Positions 1 to 7,520 of a stretch of 25,331 bases of DNA are shown here, piece by piece. The DNA is taken from contig NZ_DATNPA010000337.1 in assembly GCF_036703385.1 (NCBI RefSeq), positions 1-25,331 of the forward strand. Reading direction: 5' to 3'. The position numbers and the translations under genes are program-made. The notes below the pieces were generated by a model. It had not been told where the DNA came from. It made no database searches and saw only the letters and a program-made list of their open reading frames with translations. Position 1 is the stretch's first letter. The number at the start of each line of letters is the position of its first letter. The stretch comes from Allocoleopsis sp036703385. Its GTDB lineage: Bacteria; Cyanobacteriota; Cyanobacteriia; Cyanobacteriales; Coleofasciculaceae.

Positions 1-2224
1 GAGGACGCCGAAAGGTAAAGGTGAACGTATCCCCACTCCGCATTACCCGCCACATTTCCTCATACATGGGATAAGAACCCACCCCACTCAACTTCACCCA
101 ACCCTTTGCCCTGGTTAACGCCACAAATAGTTGGTTCCGCAACTGGAGATTACTCTCATCCTTCGCCACATTGTCCAGTCCCACCACATACACCATCTCC
201 GCCTCATTCCCCTTAGAGCGGTGGATGCGAGAGATGGTAACGCCACCTTCACACCAAAACTTGTTAGGGTTGCGCTGTTGTTTGTCGGTTTGCAAGATGT
301 TGCAATCTGGGGTGCTGGGAATGTAGATGTCGATACCTTGGGATATCAAGAACTCTGCCACCGCCGTTTCTAGTTTCATCGCCTCGAAACCGGAACCTAA
401 AACGATGACTAGAATCTCGCGACTGGGTTTAAGTCCATCATGGCGGAGATTGTAGAGGATGTATTGGGTAAGGGCAGACAGTTCTTCTTGGCGCGATCGA
501 TAGGCCACAAACTCCAACACCGACCCATCCCAAAGTTCCGGCACGAGATTGGGAGAATTTTCCGGTGGGCGTCTCAGGGTAATTTGCTCACCCGGAATAA
601 AACGCCCCGTCACCTCATACCCGATCGCACGCCAATCCTCTGCACGAGTAATCCCTGTCAGCATTCCCCCATAACGCAACAACCCCATGCCAATCCCATG
701 TGCGGCGGTAAGAATTGGGCCAGGAGTACGGTAGCAGCGATGCATGATTTCACTCTTTTTAATGCCCCCGCTATACTGTCCTGTCACCAAATGCCCCAAG
801 TCTTCCCCAAACAACTCACTGGCATTGGGAATCTTTAAGCTTTCCAGGCTTTGCGCTTCATCGTAACCCCAGATTAACCGCCTCTGTTCGGGCTGTGCCG
901 AGTCAACGGGACGTAAGGCTTGATACGCCATCCAATAAAACGGCTGCTTACCCTCAAATTTCAGAGGGTCATCCACAATTAAGTCTTGACCTTCATCAAT
1001 TAAGATGGCATCATATAGCGTAGGGACGACCGTATTGTGCAATAACTGTATGCATACTTCAGATAAAGCCTCGTTCGGTCGATTACTTTGGGTATCTTCC
1101 ACAGTTAGACGCTTCACTCCAGCCGCTCGGCAAAGCGTACTATAGAATCCGGGTTGATTTTTCGATCCCCAAGCGTGAAGTACCTGTAATTTGCAATTTT
1201 TAGGGTCATATTCTACCTCACCTCCACTAAAGCGTAAGAGCCACTTATTGAGCTGAGCAATGATGGGGTAGTACAGGCTGCGGCTGAAAAAGACAAAGGC
1301 AATATCCCAATCGGGATGCTTCAGGTGCATGTGAGCCGCTTTCTGGCACAGCAGCACGGTTTTTCCTGAACCGGCAATCCCTCGAATTCGCTGTGGGCCT
1401 GGAGGAATTTCTTTGCCGATGTGTTCTTGTTGTAAGTCAAATTCCGATAAGCGTTGCCGTACTTCAACAAGAACACTGCCACGGGTTTTTCCAGATTGTT
1501 GTAAGGGCACGACATGTCGTGCCCCTACCCGTGTGCGAAAGACGGGAGTACCGCTAATGACAGCTTGCAGTAGTTTCCATTGTTTCTCCGTGAGGGTCGA
1601 ACCTTTGATAATCGGAGTTATTTGCCTGAGTTCCTGGGGTAGGGAACCGCAGACAGAGGGCAAAGGATGCAGATGGTTTTGGAAAATATTCGGTGGGCAA
1701 CTAGGGAGTTGGTAGAAGCCGCTATCGTACCATTGGTCTTCGGTAATCAGAGGCAGGCAAACGAGGGCGCGTCCACTAACTTTGCGGCGGAGGTAGGGTT
1801 CGCGATCGCAATATCCCAACAAGGCAAACAGCTGATTTTCCGCTTGCTCGTAAGGGTTGCTGCTGATGGTGTAGTAATTTTGGAACTCCCAGCGATGACC
1901 TCTGAGCGCAACAATCTGGTCAATCGTGACTGACTTAATCTCGATGACAATTAGACCGAGTTCTTGGTCAGCAATCAAGATATCCGGTTCTTTGCGGAAC
2001 TTGCCGACCTTGGAGAAAATAGGATAGCGCCAGTAGGCAAGACATGTGCGATCGCTAAACACCTCCCGAATTGTATCCCAAACCTGTTGCTCGCTCCCTT
2101 CACCACTCTTACTTAAAGGCTCAGTTGTAATAAATTTGCGCTCATGCCCAGCGCTCACTCCCAATTTTCTGGATAGACTCCAATCTTTATCATTGGCGTT
2201 TGGAATTGAATTTTCACCTCTCAC
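1..2224 (-). CDS. NERD-domain superfamily 1 (UvrD/Rep-like) DNA helicase, 3' end outside window
   Basis: An uninterrupted minus-strand frame of 741 codons runs off the left edge. The N-terminal part (about residues 41-150) is a nuclease-related NERD domain, with an Asp at 81 (PDILIAD) followed by IVIEIKS (E95, K97), the usual D...ExK arrangement. The helicase core follows: Walker A GIAGSGKT (GSGKT 285-289), Walker B/motif II LIDEGQD (DEGQD 410-414), motif III-like WGYDEAQS, motif V-like HRSKGNEA, and motif VI QLFVALTRAKGW near 697-708. Such proteins are ATP-driven DNA translocases; the NERD fusion suggests DNA processing or repair, but a specific role is inference. No ATG lies in the first part of the frame. 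GTG at 2224 follows a TAG three codons upstream and is the best start; another GTG lies near 2150. A palindromic repeat is translated at residues 233-241 in the linker between the domains. A NERD-helicase identity is near certain; the start is not. Confidence 0.9.
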   Translation of the reverse strand, partial: MRGENSIPNANDKDWSLSRKLGVSAGHERKFITTEPLSKSGEGSEQQVWDTIREVFSDRTCLAYWRYPIFSKVGKFRKEPDILIADQELGLIVIEIKSVTIDQIVALRGHRWEFQNYYTISSNPYEQAENQLFALLGYCDREPYLRRKVSGRALVCLPLITEDQWYDSGFYQLPSCPPNIFQNHLHPLPSVCGSLPQELRQITPIIKGSTLTEKQWKLLQAVISGTPVFRTRVGARHVVPLQQSGKTRGSVLVEVRQRLSEFDLQQEHIGKEIPPGPQRIRGIAGSGKTVLLCQKAAHMHLKHPDWDIAFVFFSRSLYYPIIAQLNKWLLRFSGGEVEYDPKNCKLQVLHAWGSKNQPGFYSTLCRAAGVKRLTVEDTQSNRPNEALSEVCIQLLHNTVVPTLYDAILIDEGQDLIVDDPLKFEGKQPFYWMAYQALRPVDSAQPEQRRLIWGYDEAQSLESLKIPNASELFGEDLGHLVTGQYSGGIKKSEIMHRCYRTPGPILTAAHGIGMGLLRYGGMLTGITRAEDWRAIGYEVTGRFIPGEQITLRRPPENSPNLVPELWDGSVLEFVAYRSRQEELSALTQYILYNLRHDGLKPSREILVIVLGSGFEAMKLETAVAEFLISQGIDIYIPSTPDCNILQTDKQQRNPNKFWCEGGVTISRIHRSKGNEAEMVYVVGLDNVAKDESNLQLRNQLFVALTRAKGWVKLSGVGSYPMYEEMWRVMRSGDTFTFTFRRP
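1501..1528. repeat. 28-bp near-perfect palindrome inside the helicase gene
   Basis: The segment reads the same on both strands except for one base pair; its centre is GGGCACGACATGTCGTGCCC. The outer part (GTAGGGGCA) is the same type as the arms of the repeat at 8302-8369, a class of small dispersed palindrome common in cyanobacterial spacers. Here it is read in frame by the helicase, giving VGARHVVPL between the NERD and helicase domains. Confidence 0.8.
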
Positions 2225-2393
2225 TCCTCGCTAATCATTGTTATTCCACATTTGACCGATCTATCGATAGAGGCTGAAGCTATACCCATTGATTCATGAA
2301 TAGCTCAACCTCTTTTTTATAAGATTTTATTATGAATGAATACCTCTTGCTGACCAGTACTCCGCCTGTTGGCTGTCATTGAGTACGGAAAAA

Positions 2394-2415
2394 CCCAACC
2401 CCTCCAGGGGTTGGG
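2394..2415 (-). terminator. Intrinsic terminator downstream of the first dedA gene
   Basis: A 10-bp stem (CCCAACCCCT with AGGGGTTGGG) and a two-base loop are followed, reading the minus strand, by TTTTTCC. It lies about 33 bp past the stop of the DedA gene ending at 2448 and separates it from the helicase gene on the same strand. This is a standard Rho-independent layout. Confidence 0.75.
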
Positions 2416-2447
2416 GTCAAGGATTTATCCCTTATCGCCAAACCTGT

Positions 2448-3056
2448 TTATTCGTGTTCGTTTGAGCGATTTTCTTGAATTAGATGAACAATAGATGGAA
2501 TAATAGAAATAACAATAATTCCCACGATTATTGGTATTAAATACTTATCAATTTGTTCTGCTGGAATCACTTTTCCTAGGAAAAAACCCAAAAGTGTAAT
2601 TCCTAATGTCCACAGGAAACCGCCGATTAGATTGTAAGACATGAAGGTTCGATAATGCATCGCACCAATTCCGGCAACAATTGGCGCAAACGTGCGAACA
2701 ACCGGCATAAACCGGGCTAACACAAGAGTCTTTTTCCCATGTTTATCATAGAAGGATTGGGTTTTGACCAGATTCTTCTTATGGAAAAACCAATTGTCTT
2801 CTTTTTGAAAGAGTTTACGCCCAAATCTATATCCTGTGGCATAGCCGACGTTATCCCCGAGAACGGCGCACACAAAAGAACCAAAGATTAGGACGAAAAT
2901 ATTCAAAAATCCTTGAGAGGCGATAAAACCGGCTGTAAACAGTAAGCTATCGCCTGGGAGGAAGAAACCTATGAGTAATCCTGATTCAGCAAATATAATT
3001 CCCCAAACTCCAAAATAGCCCAAATGTTGAATCAGTTGTGGTAAATCAAAATGCAA
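2448..3056 (-). CDS. DedA family (VTT domain) inner-membrane protein
   Basis: A 202-residue protein with the DedA hallmarks: an N-terminal membrane-entering segment FAESGLLIGFFLPGDSLLF, the middle GDNVGYATGYRFGR, the conserved ARFMPVVRTFAPIVAG (R-x3-P-x2-R), and C-terminal hydrophobic helices (about 145-193). DedA/VTT proteins are thought to be lipid scramblases or transporters that help membrane homeostasis and envelope stress tolerance; the substrate of this one cannot be read from sequence. The start codon is TTG (3054-3056). The choice is strong because an AGGAGG (plus-strand cctcct at 3065-3070) sits at ideal spacing and the family N-terminus begins here. A terminator follows at 2394-2415. 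It lies downstream of another DedA gene on the same strand with a 160-bp gap, so it may have its own promoter. Confidence 0.92.
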   Translation of the reverse strand: MHFDLPQLIQHLGYFGVWGIIFAESGLLIGFFLPGDSLLFTAGFIASQGFLNIFVLIFGSFVCAVLGDNVGYATGYRFGRKLFQKEDNWFFHKKNLVKTQSFYDKHGKKTLVLARFMPVVRTFAPIVAGIGAMHYRTFMSYNLIGGFLWTLGITLLGFFLGKVIPAEQIDKYLIPIIVGIIVISIIPSIVHLIQENRSNEHE

Positions 3057-3218
3057 GATTTTTTCCTCCTGAATGTTAGGGAAAATACCATTTTAAACAT
3101 TGAAATCCCATCTTTGTAAACCTCTAATTCCTGAGAGTTTATTGCTGCCTAGTTGGACTAAATTAAGTTGACAACCCGCACAGCAAATTCACAAAAATGG
3201 GATATTTTCATGTTTCAT

Positions 3219-3836
3219 TTAGTTTGGTCTTCTGCGTTTCGCTTTTTGCCTTTTCCTCACAACCCAAACAATAAATGCCACAATCAGAGCTACTAGCACG
3301 ATTTTAGACACGGGAGCCAGGTACTCGTCCACCAGCGTATAGTTATCACCGAGTACGTATCCCAAGAACGTTAAGATCATCACCCATAAGGTAGTGCCAA
3401 GGGTTGAGTAGAGGATAAAGGGCGCTAAAGGCATATTGCTCATACCGGCTGGGAGCGAGATTAAGGTACGGACTCCCGGCACGAGACGACCGAAGAATAC
3501 AGCTTTATTGCCATACCGAGCAAACCAGCGCTGAGCTTTATCAATATCCTGGCTTGATACTGTAATCCACTTGCCGTACTTGTCAGCTAAACCCTTTAAA
3601 CGTTCTTCACCCACCAGTTTACCGGCATAGTACCAAGGGAACGCCCCAAGGATAGTACCAATGACTCCTGCCAAAACCGCAGGCACAAAACTCATCTTAT
3701 TCTGTGCCACCGTAAACCCTGCCAGAGGCATGATGAGTTCCGAGGGGATGGGAGGGAAGAGATTTTCTGCGAACATCAGTAGACCAATTCCCCAATAACT
3801 CAGGGAAGTCATGATGTTAGTTATCCAATGCTGCAT
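3219..3836 (-). CDS. DedA family (VTT domain) inner-membrane protein, second copy
   Basis: About 205 residues from the preferred ATG (3834-3836), giving MQHWITNIMTSLSYWGIGLL, the typical family N-terminus. The frame is open to a TTG at 3890 (18 more residues, polar), but that start has no visible ribosome-binding site. Diagnostic segments are MFAENLFPPIPSELIMPLAG, GAFPWYYAGKLVG, and FFGRLVPGVRTLISLPAGMS with the conserved R-x3-P-x2-R, then C-terminal helices and a basic tail (VRKRQKAKRRR) that should stay cytoplasmic. It is clearly diverged from the 2448-3056 DedA: this one has the ENLFPPIPSE type motif, the other ESGLLIGFFLPGDS, so they are distinct subfamilies rather than a recent duplicate. 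Likely role is membrane lipid or envelope homeostasis, known for the family and not shown here. Confidence 0.9.
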   Translation of the reverse strand: MQHWITNIMTSLSYWGIGLLMFAENLFPPIPSELIMPLAGFTVAQNKMSFVPAVLAGVIGTILGAFPWYYAGKLVGEERLKGLADKYGKWITVSSQDIDKAQRWFARYGNKAVFFGRLVPGVRTLISLPAGMSNMPLAPFILYSTLGTTLWVMILTFLGYVLGDNYTLVDEYLAPVSKIVLVALIVAFIVWVVRKRQKAKRRRPN

Positions 3837-3877
3837 AAGTGGGTACTCGGTATTCTGCGAGAGGTTATTTGAGTTGG

Positions 3878-3964
3878 CTAAAGCAGCCAACTGTTAATCA
3901 GATTCAGTAAACTTGTTCTACCCACTAACAGAGCAATCAGGATTGAGGTCAAGAGTTTAACCAT
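3878..3964 (-). CDS. Possible 28-aa hydrophobic peptide between yqaA relic and dedA
   Basis: ATG at 3962-3964 opens a short frame reading MVKLLTSILIALLVGRTSLL and eight further residues to TAG. The sequence would make a single membrane helix. Its ATG occupies the same place relative to the yqaA stop as the exoD ATG does in the duplicated copy at 5024. It could be a real small membrane peptide, a leader, or a by-product of the duplication. No clear Shine-Dalgarno is seen. Coding status is uncertain. Confidence 0.25.
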   Translation of the reverse strand: MVKLLTSILIALLVGRTSLLNLINSWLL

Positions 3965-4368
3965 TACACTTAGAAAACTTTAAGGAGTGTAAATCCCAAA
4001 ATTAGCACCCCTAGGAAGCCCCAAGCCAGCCAATCAAAGTATTTTTCGATCCAAACTTTTAGGCGATCGCCCAAAGCAATCAGCAAAACATCTGACGGTA
4101 TCGGGAAGCAAGAGGATTCGGCAAATGTCAGCAAAAACAGCGCCCAACTGCCATAAGGAGTCTCACTCCAAGCAGTTACCCAGTTGTATGCCCGTCTCAG
4201 CATGAGATGACCTTGTTTGAGATTCCGTGATTTAAAACGTTAAATTTGCTCAACTTTAGCAGGTTTTAGCGATGATGAAAATTGGGATATCCTATTCTTC
4301 ACCACAAGTTTGTCAATCCGTTACTCAAGCTGATCAAAGCTTTATTGCTGATTTGGAATCGTGAATGG
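3961..4368. repeat. Copy A of an old tandem duplication (yqaA relic plus its upstream region)
   Basis: The first 20 bases (CCATTACACTTAGAAAACTT, 3961-3980) recur exactly at 5021-5040. Beyond the gene, 4244-4368 aligns with 5143-5267: shared blocks include TTGCTCAACT, ACCACAA, TTTGT, AAAGCTT and a GAATC followed by TGAAT. Copies are offset by about 1,060 bp with exoD between them. The match of the non-coding upstream part suggests it held the yqaA promoter. Confidence 0.65.
3970..4203 (-). pseudogene. Internally deleted YqaA-type DedA (VTT) gene
   Basis: The 77-residue frame joins two ends of a YqaA-like protein that is normally about 190-200 residues. Residues 1-44 (MLRRAYNWVTAWSETPYG, then AESSCFPIPSDVLLIAL) match the family N-terminus. 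Residues 45-77 (GDRLKVWIEKYFDWLAWG, then ILGFTLLKVF) match its C-terminal helix. The whole central region, including the glycine-rich GYxxG and the Arg/Pro motif seen in the other two DedA proteins here, is absent, so a working VTT domain is unlikely. The join is in frame and falls exactly on a HIP1 octamer (GCGATCGC, 4063-4070). ATG 4201-4203 has AAGG upstream, so the remnant may still be translated. Reading it as a deleted gene rather than a real small protein rests on family knowledge. Confidence 0.75.
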
Positions 4369-4412
4369 ATAAATCCTCTTTGTGCCAGTTTAATGACCCT
4401 GCCTCTACTCCA

Positions 4413-5024
4413 TCAGGGTGAGGGACAGCCAAGGATACTAGAACCCCCCATAACAAGCGCGATCGCATTAGAGACACCGATCAGGTCAGCAAATATACAA
4501 ACCGCCACACCCGTCAGACAAATTGCACCATCATCAACCACTAAACCCAACCCGGTCATCAAGATGCCAACTCCTGCTAGGGCGCGCAGTCCAGGTAGCC
4601 CAATTATGATGAAAATTGCCGCGATCGCCAGAGCGATCCCCATCGCGAAGCGACCAGTGAAGCTGCTAAAGACATAGAGTAGGCGGGGACGCGAAAACAT
4701 CTCAATTCGCCGCAGCCAGGGAATTCCCTGCTTCATGACGCCTTGAACGGTCTTCAGCGCGATCGGTTTGTTGACCAATCCTTTGGGTATCCAAGGGCTT
4801 TTGGCACCCACAGCTAACTGAACAGCCGACACCAAGATAAGAAATCCAATCGGCCTGGTAAGACCCAACAAGGGTAAGGGTAAAGTCAAAATCAAGCCGA
4901 GTAAGGCAAATACCAACCCAAATATTCGCTCTCCACCAATGTTTAGTACATCAGCTAAAGTGACTTGGGTTGGTCGTTTTTCTCCAAAAAAATAGGATTG
5001 TAATTCTACCGAGAGTCGATCCAT
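4413..5024 (-). CDS. ExoD family membrane protein (exopolysaccharide synthesis)
   Basis: 203 residues with the ExoD layout: a soluble N-terminus ending LADVLNIGGERIFGLVFALL, then LILTLPLPLLGLTRPIGFLI, then LVSAVQLAVGAKSPWIPKGL, then a central basic stretch (KTVQGVMKQGIPWLRRIE) and several C-terminal membrane helices (about 124-198). ExoD proteins were first tied to exopolysaccharide production and alkali resistance in rhizobia; their biochemical activity is unknown. ATG 5022-5024 is immediately preceded by the remnant of a yqaA gene whose stop would have lain six bases upstream, so exoD was probably once translationally coupled to a DedA-type gene. The unusual C-terminus (GGSSILGCPSP) may not be ancestral. 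No convincing SD is seen at this ATG. Confidence 0.85.
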   Translation of the reverse strand: MDRLSVELQSYFFGEKRPTQVTLADVLNIGGERIFGLVFALLGLILTLPLPLLGLTRPIGFLILVSAVQLAVGAKSPWIPKGLVNKPIALKTVQGVMKQGIPWLRRIEMFSRPRLLYVFSSFTGRFAMGIALAIAAIFIIIGLPGLRALAGVGILMTGLGLVVDDGAICLTGVAVCIFADLIGVSNAIALVMGGSSILGCPSP

Positions 5025-5267
5025 TACACTTAGAAAACTTGGAGGACTGCAAACCTATGGTTAGTACATCAAAGAAGCTCCCCACCATCACCCAATTATC
5101 AGCCTGAAATTGCTCTATTTAGAGTCTTATCCACATCGCAAAACTTGCTCAACTCTAGCAAATTTTTCAGGGGATAAAGCCTAGATGGATTCAATTTTTA
5201 CCACAACTTTGTAAACAATTCGCCCCAATTGATAAAAGCTTCATGACAAATAGAGAATCCTGAATTA
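5021..5267. repeat. Copy B of the yqaA-region tandem duplication
   Basis: This starts with the exact 20-base match to 3961-3980 and continues with diverged similarity to copy A through the eroded gene (5031-5110) and through the upstream DNA (5143-5267 against 4244-4368). It lies directly upstream of exoD and may supply its promoter. Confidence 0.6.
5031..5110 (-). pseudogene. Nearly erased second yqaA copy
   Basis: On the minus strand this reads ADNWVMVGSFFDVLTIGLQS and then SKF. It aligns with the two ends of the copy at 3970-4203: NWV near the N-terminus, and GVLILGFTLLKVF against DVLTIGLQSSKF at the C-terminus. A one-base loss near the end removes the ancestral stop, although the DNA AAGTTTTCTAAGTGTAATGG is identical in both copies. 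There is no start codon and nearly all the core is missing. It is non-functional as protein-coding DNA. Confidence 0.55.
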
Positions 5268-5326
5268 ACGCTATCAATTAGCAGCTCTCTCTGAAAATTA
5301 ACAGTGTATGGAACAGCAAAAATACT

Positions 5327-5347
5327 AGGGTGGGCGTTACCCACCCT
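5327..5347 (-). terminator. Hairpin with T-run, probable minus-strand terminator
   Basis: Stem AGGGTGGG / CCCACCCT with a five-base loop; on the minus strand it is followed by AGTATTTTTG. It lies about 220 bp past the ahcY stop. The same GGGTGGGC..GCCCACCC type sequence is a frequent dispersed repeat in cyanobacteria, so it may be a repeat that also terminates. Confidence 0.5.
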
Positions 5348-5466
5348 AACGGACTAGAACAGACTGGCGGAAATAAATGACCAGCTTGCCAATCTGCCCC
5401 CATCCCATAAACGCTAACGATTTAACCTGCTGGTCACTGCTCACTGCTCACTGATACCAGTAGAGT

Positions 5467-5562
5467 GTCAAGTTTGATTCGATGGGTGCTTATCCTGTTC
5501 GTAGTAAGCGCTGTCTTCGCTAAAGCGCTCACTACAAACCTATCAAAACTTGGTTGACAGAC
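5467..5562. repeat. Nested palindrome, MITE-like, just past the ahcY stop
   Basis: Inner arms GTAGTAAGCGCT (5501-5512) and AGCGCTCACTAC (5524-5535) pair with one mismatch. Outer arms TGTCAAGTTTGAT (from 5467) and ATCAAAACTTGGTTGACA (to 5562) pair imperfectly. There is no ORF inside. The structure fits a small non-autonomous palindromic element or a long terminator hairpin for ahcY. Confidence 0.45.
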
Positions 5563-5564
5563 CA

Positions 5565-6842
5565 CTAGGTTCCGGAAGTCCAAGAGTTGATGTACTCGGT
5601 TTGCTCTGGAGTCAAGCTGTCAATCATGACGCCCATCGCTTGCAACTTCAGCCGTGCAATTTCTTTATCCACTTCCACTGGAATCGAGTGAATTCCTGGT
5701 TCTAACTTCCCTTTATTCTTGACTAAGTACTCGCAAGCTAACGCCTGGTTCGCAAAGCTCATATCCATCACCGCGCTGGGATGTCCTTCTGCCGCTGCCA
5801 AGTTCACCAAACGTCCTTCGCCTAAAACGATGACGGATTTACCGTTAGGGAGTAGATACTGCTGGGTAAATGGTCTGACATCTTTGACCTCTGTGGCTTT
5901 AGCCCCCAGAGACTTGAGGTCAATTTCAATATCAAAGTGACCGGAGTTACAAACCATTGCCCCATCTTTCATGACATCGAAATGTTCGGAGCGAATGACG
6001 TGCTTATTCCCTGTCACAGTGACGAACAAGTCACCTTGGGGTGCAGCTTCTGCCATTGGCATCACGCGGAAGCCGTCCATGACCGCTTCGATCGCTTTGG
6101 TTGGGTCAATTTCTGTAACAATCACATTAGAACCCAGTCCACGCGCCCGAAGAGCAACGCCTTTACCACACCAGCCGTAACCGGCAACCACAACGGTTTT
6201 ACCCGCTAACAACACGTTGGTAGCGCGGATAATGCCATCGAGGGTGGATTGACCGGTGCCGTAGCGGTTGTCAAAGAAGTGCTTGGTGTCGGCGTCGTTG
6301 ACGTTCATCGCCGGGAAGCTGAGAACGCCGTCTTTGAACATCGCACGCAGACGGACAATGCCTGTGGTGGTTTCTTCTGTGGTGCCAATAACATCAGCAA
6401 TTTGGTCTTGGCGTTCCTGAATCAATGTAGCAACAACATCGCTGCCATCATCAATGATGATGTTGGGTTTGTGGTCAAGAGCCGTGTGAACGTGGCGAGT
6501 ATAGGTTTCGGCATCTTCGCCTTTGATGGCAAAGACAGGAATCCCGTAATCAGCAACCAAACAAGCGGCGACATCATCCTGGGTAGAAAGGGGATTGCTG
6601 GCAATCAGGACGGCGTCAGCACCACCCGCCTTCAGAGCGATCGCTAAATGAGCGGTTTCAGTCGTAACGTGACAACAGGCGACTAACCGAATACCTGCAA
6701 AAGGCTTCTCTTGGGCAAAGCGATCGCGTATTTGCCGCAACACTGGCATTTCCCGTCCTGCCCATTCAATACGTTGTTTTCCTAGGGGAGCTAGGGACAG
6801 GTCTCTTACTTCGTGCTTCGGCTGAGTGGAAGTTGCAGTCAT
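5565..6842 (-). CDS. ahcY: Adenosylhomocysteinase (S-adenosyl-L-homocysteine hydrolase)
   Basis: 425 residues, full length. It hydrolyses S-adenosylhomocysteine to adenosine and homocysteine, clearing the product inhibitor of SAM-dependent methyltransferases in the cytosolic methyl cycle. Family landmarks are all present: ACCHVTTETAHLAIALKAGG (57-74), IIIDDGSD with D132, GTTEETTTG (153-161), the catalytic AMNVNDADTKHFFDNRYG with K187 and D191, and the NAD-binding GYGWCGKGVALRARGLG (221-237). The GHFDIEID and LGEGRLVNLAAAEGHPS segments are conserved too. The C-terminus ends NSWTSGT instead of the Lys...Tyr-Arg-Tyr tail of animal and mycobacterial enzymes; I believe this is normal for cyanobacterial forms. 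ATG 6840-6842 is the start. A 328-bp leader upstream contains no SAH riboswitch that I could recognise. Confidence 0.97.
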   Translation of the reverse strand: MTATSTQPKHEVRDLSLAPLGKQRIEWAGREMPVLRQIRDRFAQEKPFAGIRLVACCHVTTETAHLAIALKAGGADAVLIASNPLSTQDDVAACLVADYGIPVFAIKGEDAETYTRHVHTALDHKPNIIIDDGSDVVATLIQERQDQIADVIGTTEETTTGIVRLRAMFKDGVLSFPAMNVNDADTKHFFDNRYGTGQSTLDGIIRATNVLLAGKTVVVAGYGWCGKGVALRARGLGSNVIVTEIDPTKAIEAVMDGFRVMPMAEAAPQGDLFVTVTGNKHVIRSEHFDVMKDGAMVCNSGHFDIEIDLKSLGAKATEVKDVRPFTQQYLLPNGKSVIVLGEGRLVNLAAAEGHPSAVMDMSFANQALACEYLVKNKGKLEPGIHSIPVEVDKEIARLKLQAMGVMIDSLTPEQTEYINSWTSGT

Positions 6843-7170
6843 ATAGTTTGATGAGCTAACACAACAAGCGTCTAACTAGATTAACCTTTATCACTTTAGT
6901 TGACTGACGCTCGGCTATGAAAAAATGTTCTTCTTACGCCTAAAACCAAGTTACTGCAACCTCTAAAGGCGATCACTCAGCGAGGAGGATACCCAAAAGA
7001 GCGATCGTAATTTTTTTATTAATTCCGTCTGGCAGGGAAATTGAGGGGGAAAGAAGGCGTTCTCCTGGGGTTGAGACGGGGGAGAGTGATTTCCTACCTG
7101 AGGCTCAAGAGCCGAGGTGGATTTGAACCAACGCGAAATTCCATAATTTAGCTAAATATATTAGTGCTGT
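6843..7170. other. Intergenic spacer upstream of ahcY, no gene found
   Basis: This 328-bp spacer must hold the ahcY promoter, but no convincing -35/-10 pair or riboswitch was seen. It contains two GATCG-type HIP1-like sites. A short stretch near 7110-7134 resembles a tRNA T arm on the minus strand (GGTTCAAATCC) without the rest of a tRNA. Confidence 0.4.
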
Positions 7171-7371
7171 TCAATTCTTTTTCAACTTAGCATAAGCTCG
7201 TTTTTTCAGGTCTCTAATCCGTAAGATGAGTTTAATTTGATCTGCACCCGATATGCCATAAGTTTCAGTGAGGCGTATCAGGTCTGCAACTTCTTTTTGA
7301 GTAAGGGCGGCTGTGTCTGGAATGTGTGCAGCTGAGCTACTCCTGCCCTGTGTATTTTCGGCTTCAAACAT
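7171..7371 (-). CDS. Small hypothetical protein (66 aa)
   Basis: Not recognised. The first 20 residues are polar and probably disordered. Residues 23-60 (LTQKEVADLIRLTETYGISG, then a basic helix IKLILRIRDLKKRAYAKLKK) look like two amphipathic helices with a highly basic end, consistent with a small DNA- or RNA-binding or protein-binding domain, but no function can be assigned. It sits 20 bp downstream of another small ORF (7392-7520) on the same strand, so the two may be cotranscribed. The region before the ATG (GGGAATTGAAAG) has only a weak SD. The regular helical pattern argues for real coding. Confidence 0.5.
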   Translation of the reverse strand: MFEAENTQGRSSSAAHIPDTAALTQKEVADLIRLTETYGISGADQIKLILRIRDLKKRAYAKLKKN

Positions 7372-7391
7372 CTTTCAATTCCCGTTACTGA

Positions 7392-7520
7392 TTATTTACT
7401 TCTATGGCTTTGGCGTTTTTTCCCCGTCAGTCTCTTCGTCTCTGGTTGCAAATCCCCTTCAACAATAGCGGCGGTAATCGCGAAAGCTCCAAAAAGAATA
7501 GAACCTACAATGATTGGCAT
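7392..7520 (-). CDS. Small hypothetical protein (42 aa), one membrane segment
   Basis: ATG 7518-7520 opens MPIIVGSILFGAFAITAAIV followed by a charged, very basic tail (ETKRLTGKKRQSHRSK) to TAA. One N-terminal membrane helix with a positively charged cytoplasmic tail is a plausible small membrane protein. It ends 20 bp before the 66-aa ORF, suggesting a two-gene unit. The SD is weak. No family is recognised and the ORF is short, so this could be chance. Confidence 0.35.
   Translation of the reverse strand: MPIIVGSILFGAFAITAAIVEGDLQPETKRLTGKKRQSHRSK

Noticed and set aside
1..2224. Series of 60-130-codon plus-strand and minus-strand frames in this region
   Set aside because: All are shadows of the single long minus-strand NERD-helicase frame that runs off the window edge.
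4282..4677. 131-codon plus-strand frame
   Set aside because: It lies mostly opposite the exoD gene, which has clear family motifs.
7105..7140. tRNA-like T arm (GGTTCAAATCC on the minus strand)
   Set aside because: No acceptor, D or anticodon stems fit around it and the T stem has a mismatch; probably chance.
6843..7170. Possible SAH or SAM riboswitch in the ahcY leader
   Set aside because: The conserved core of these riboswitches was not found on the minus strand.
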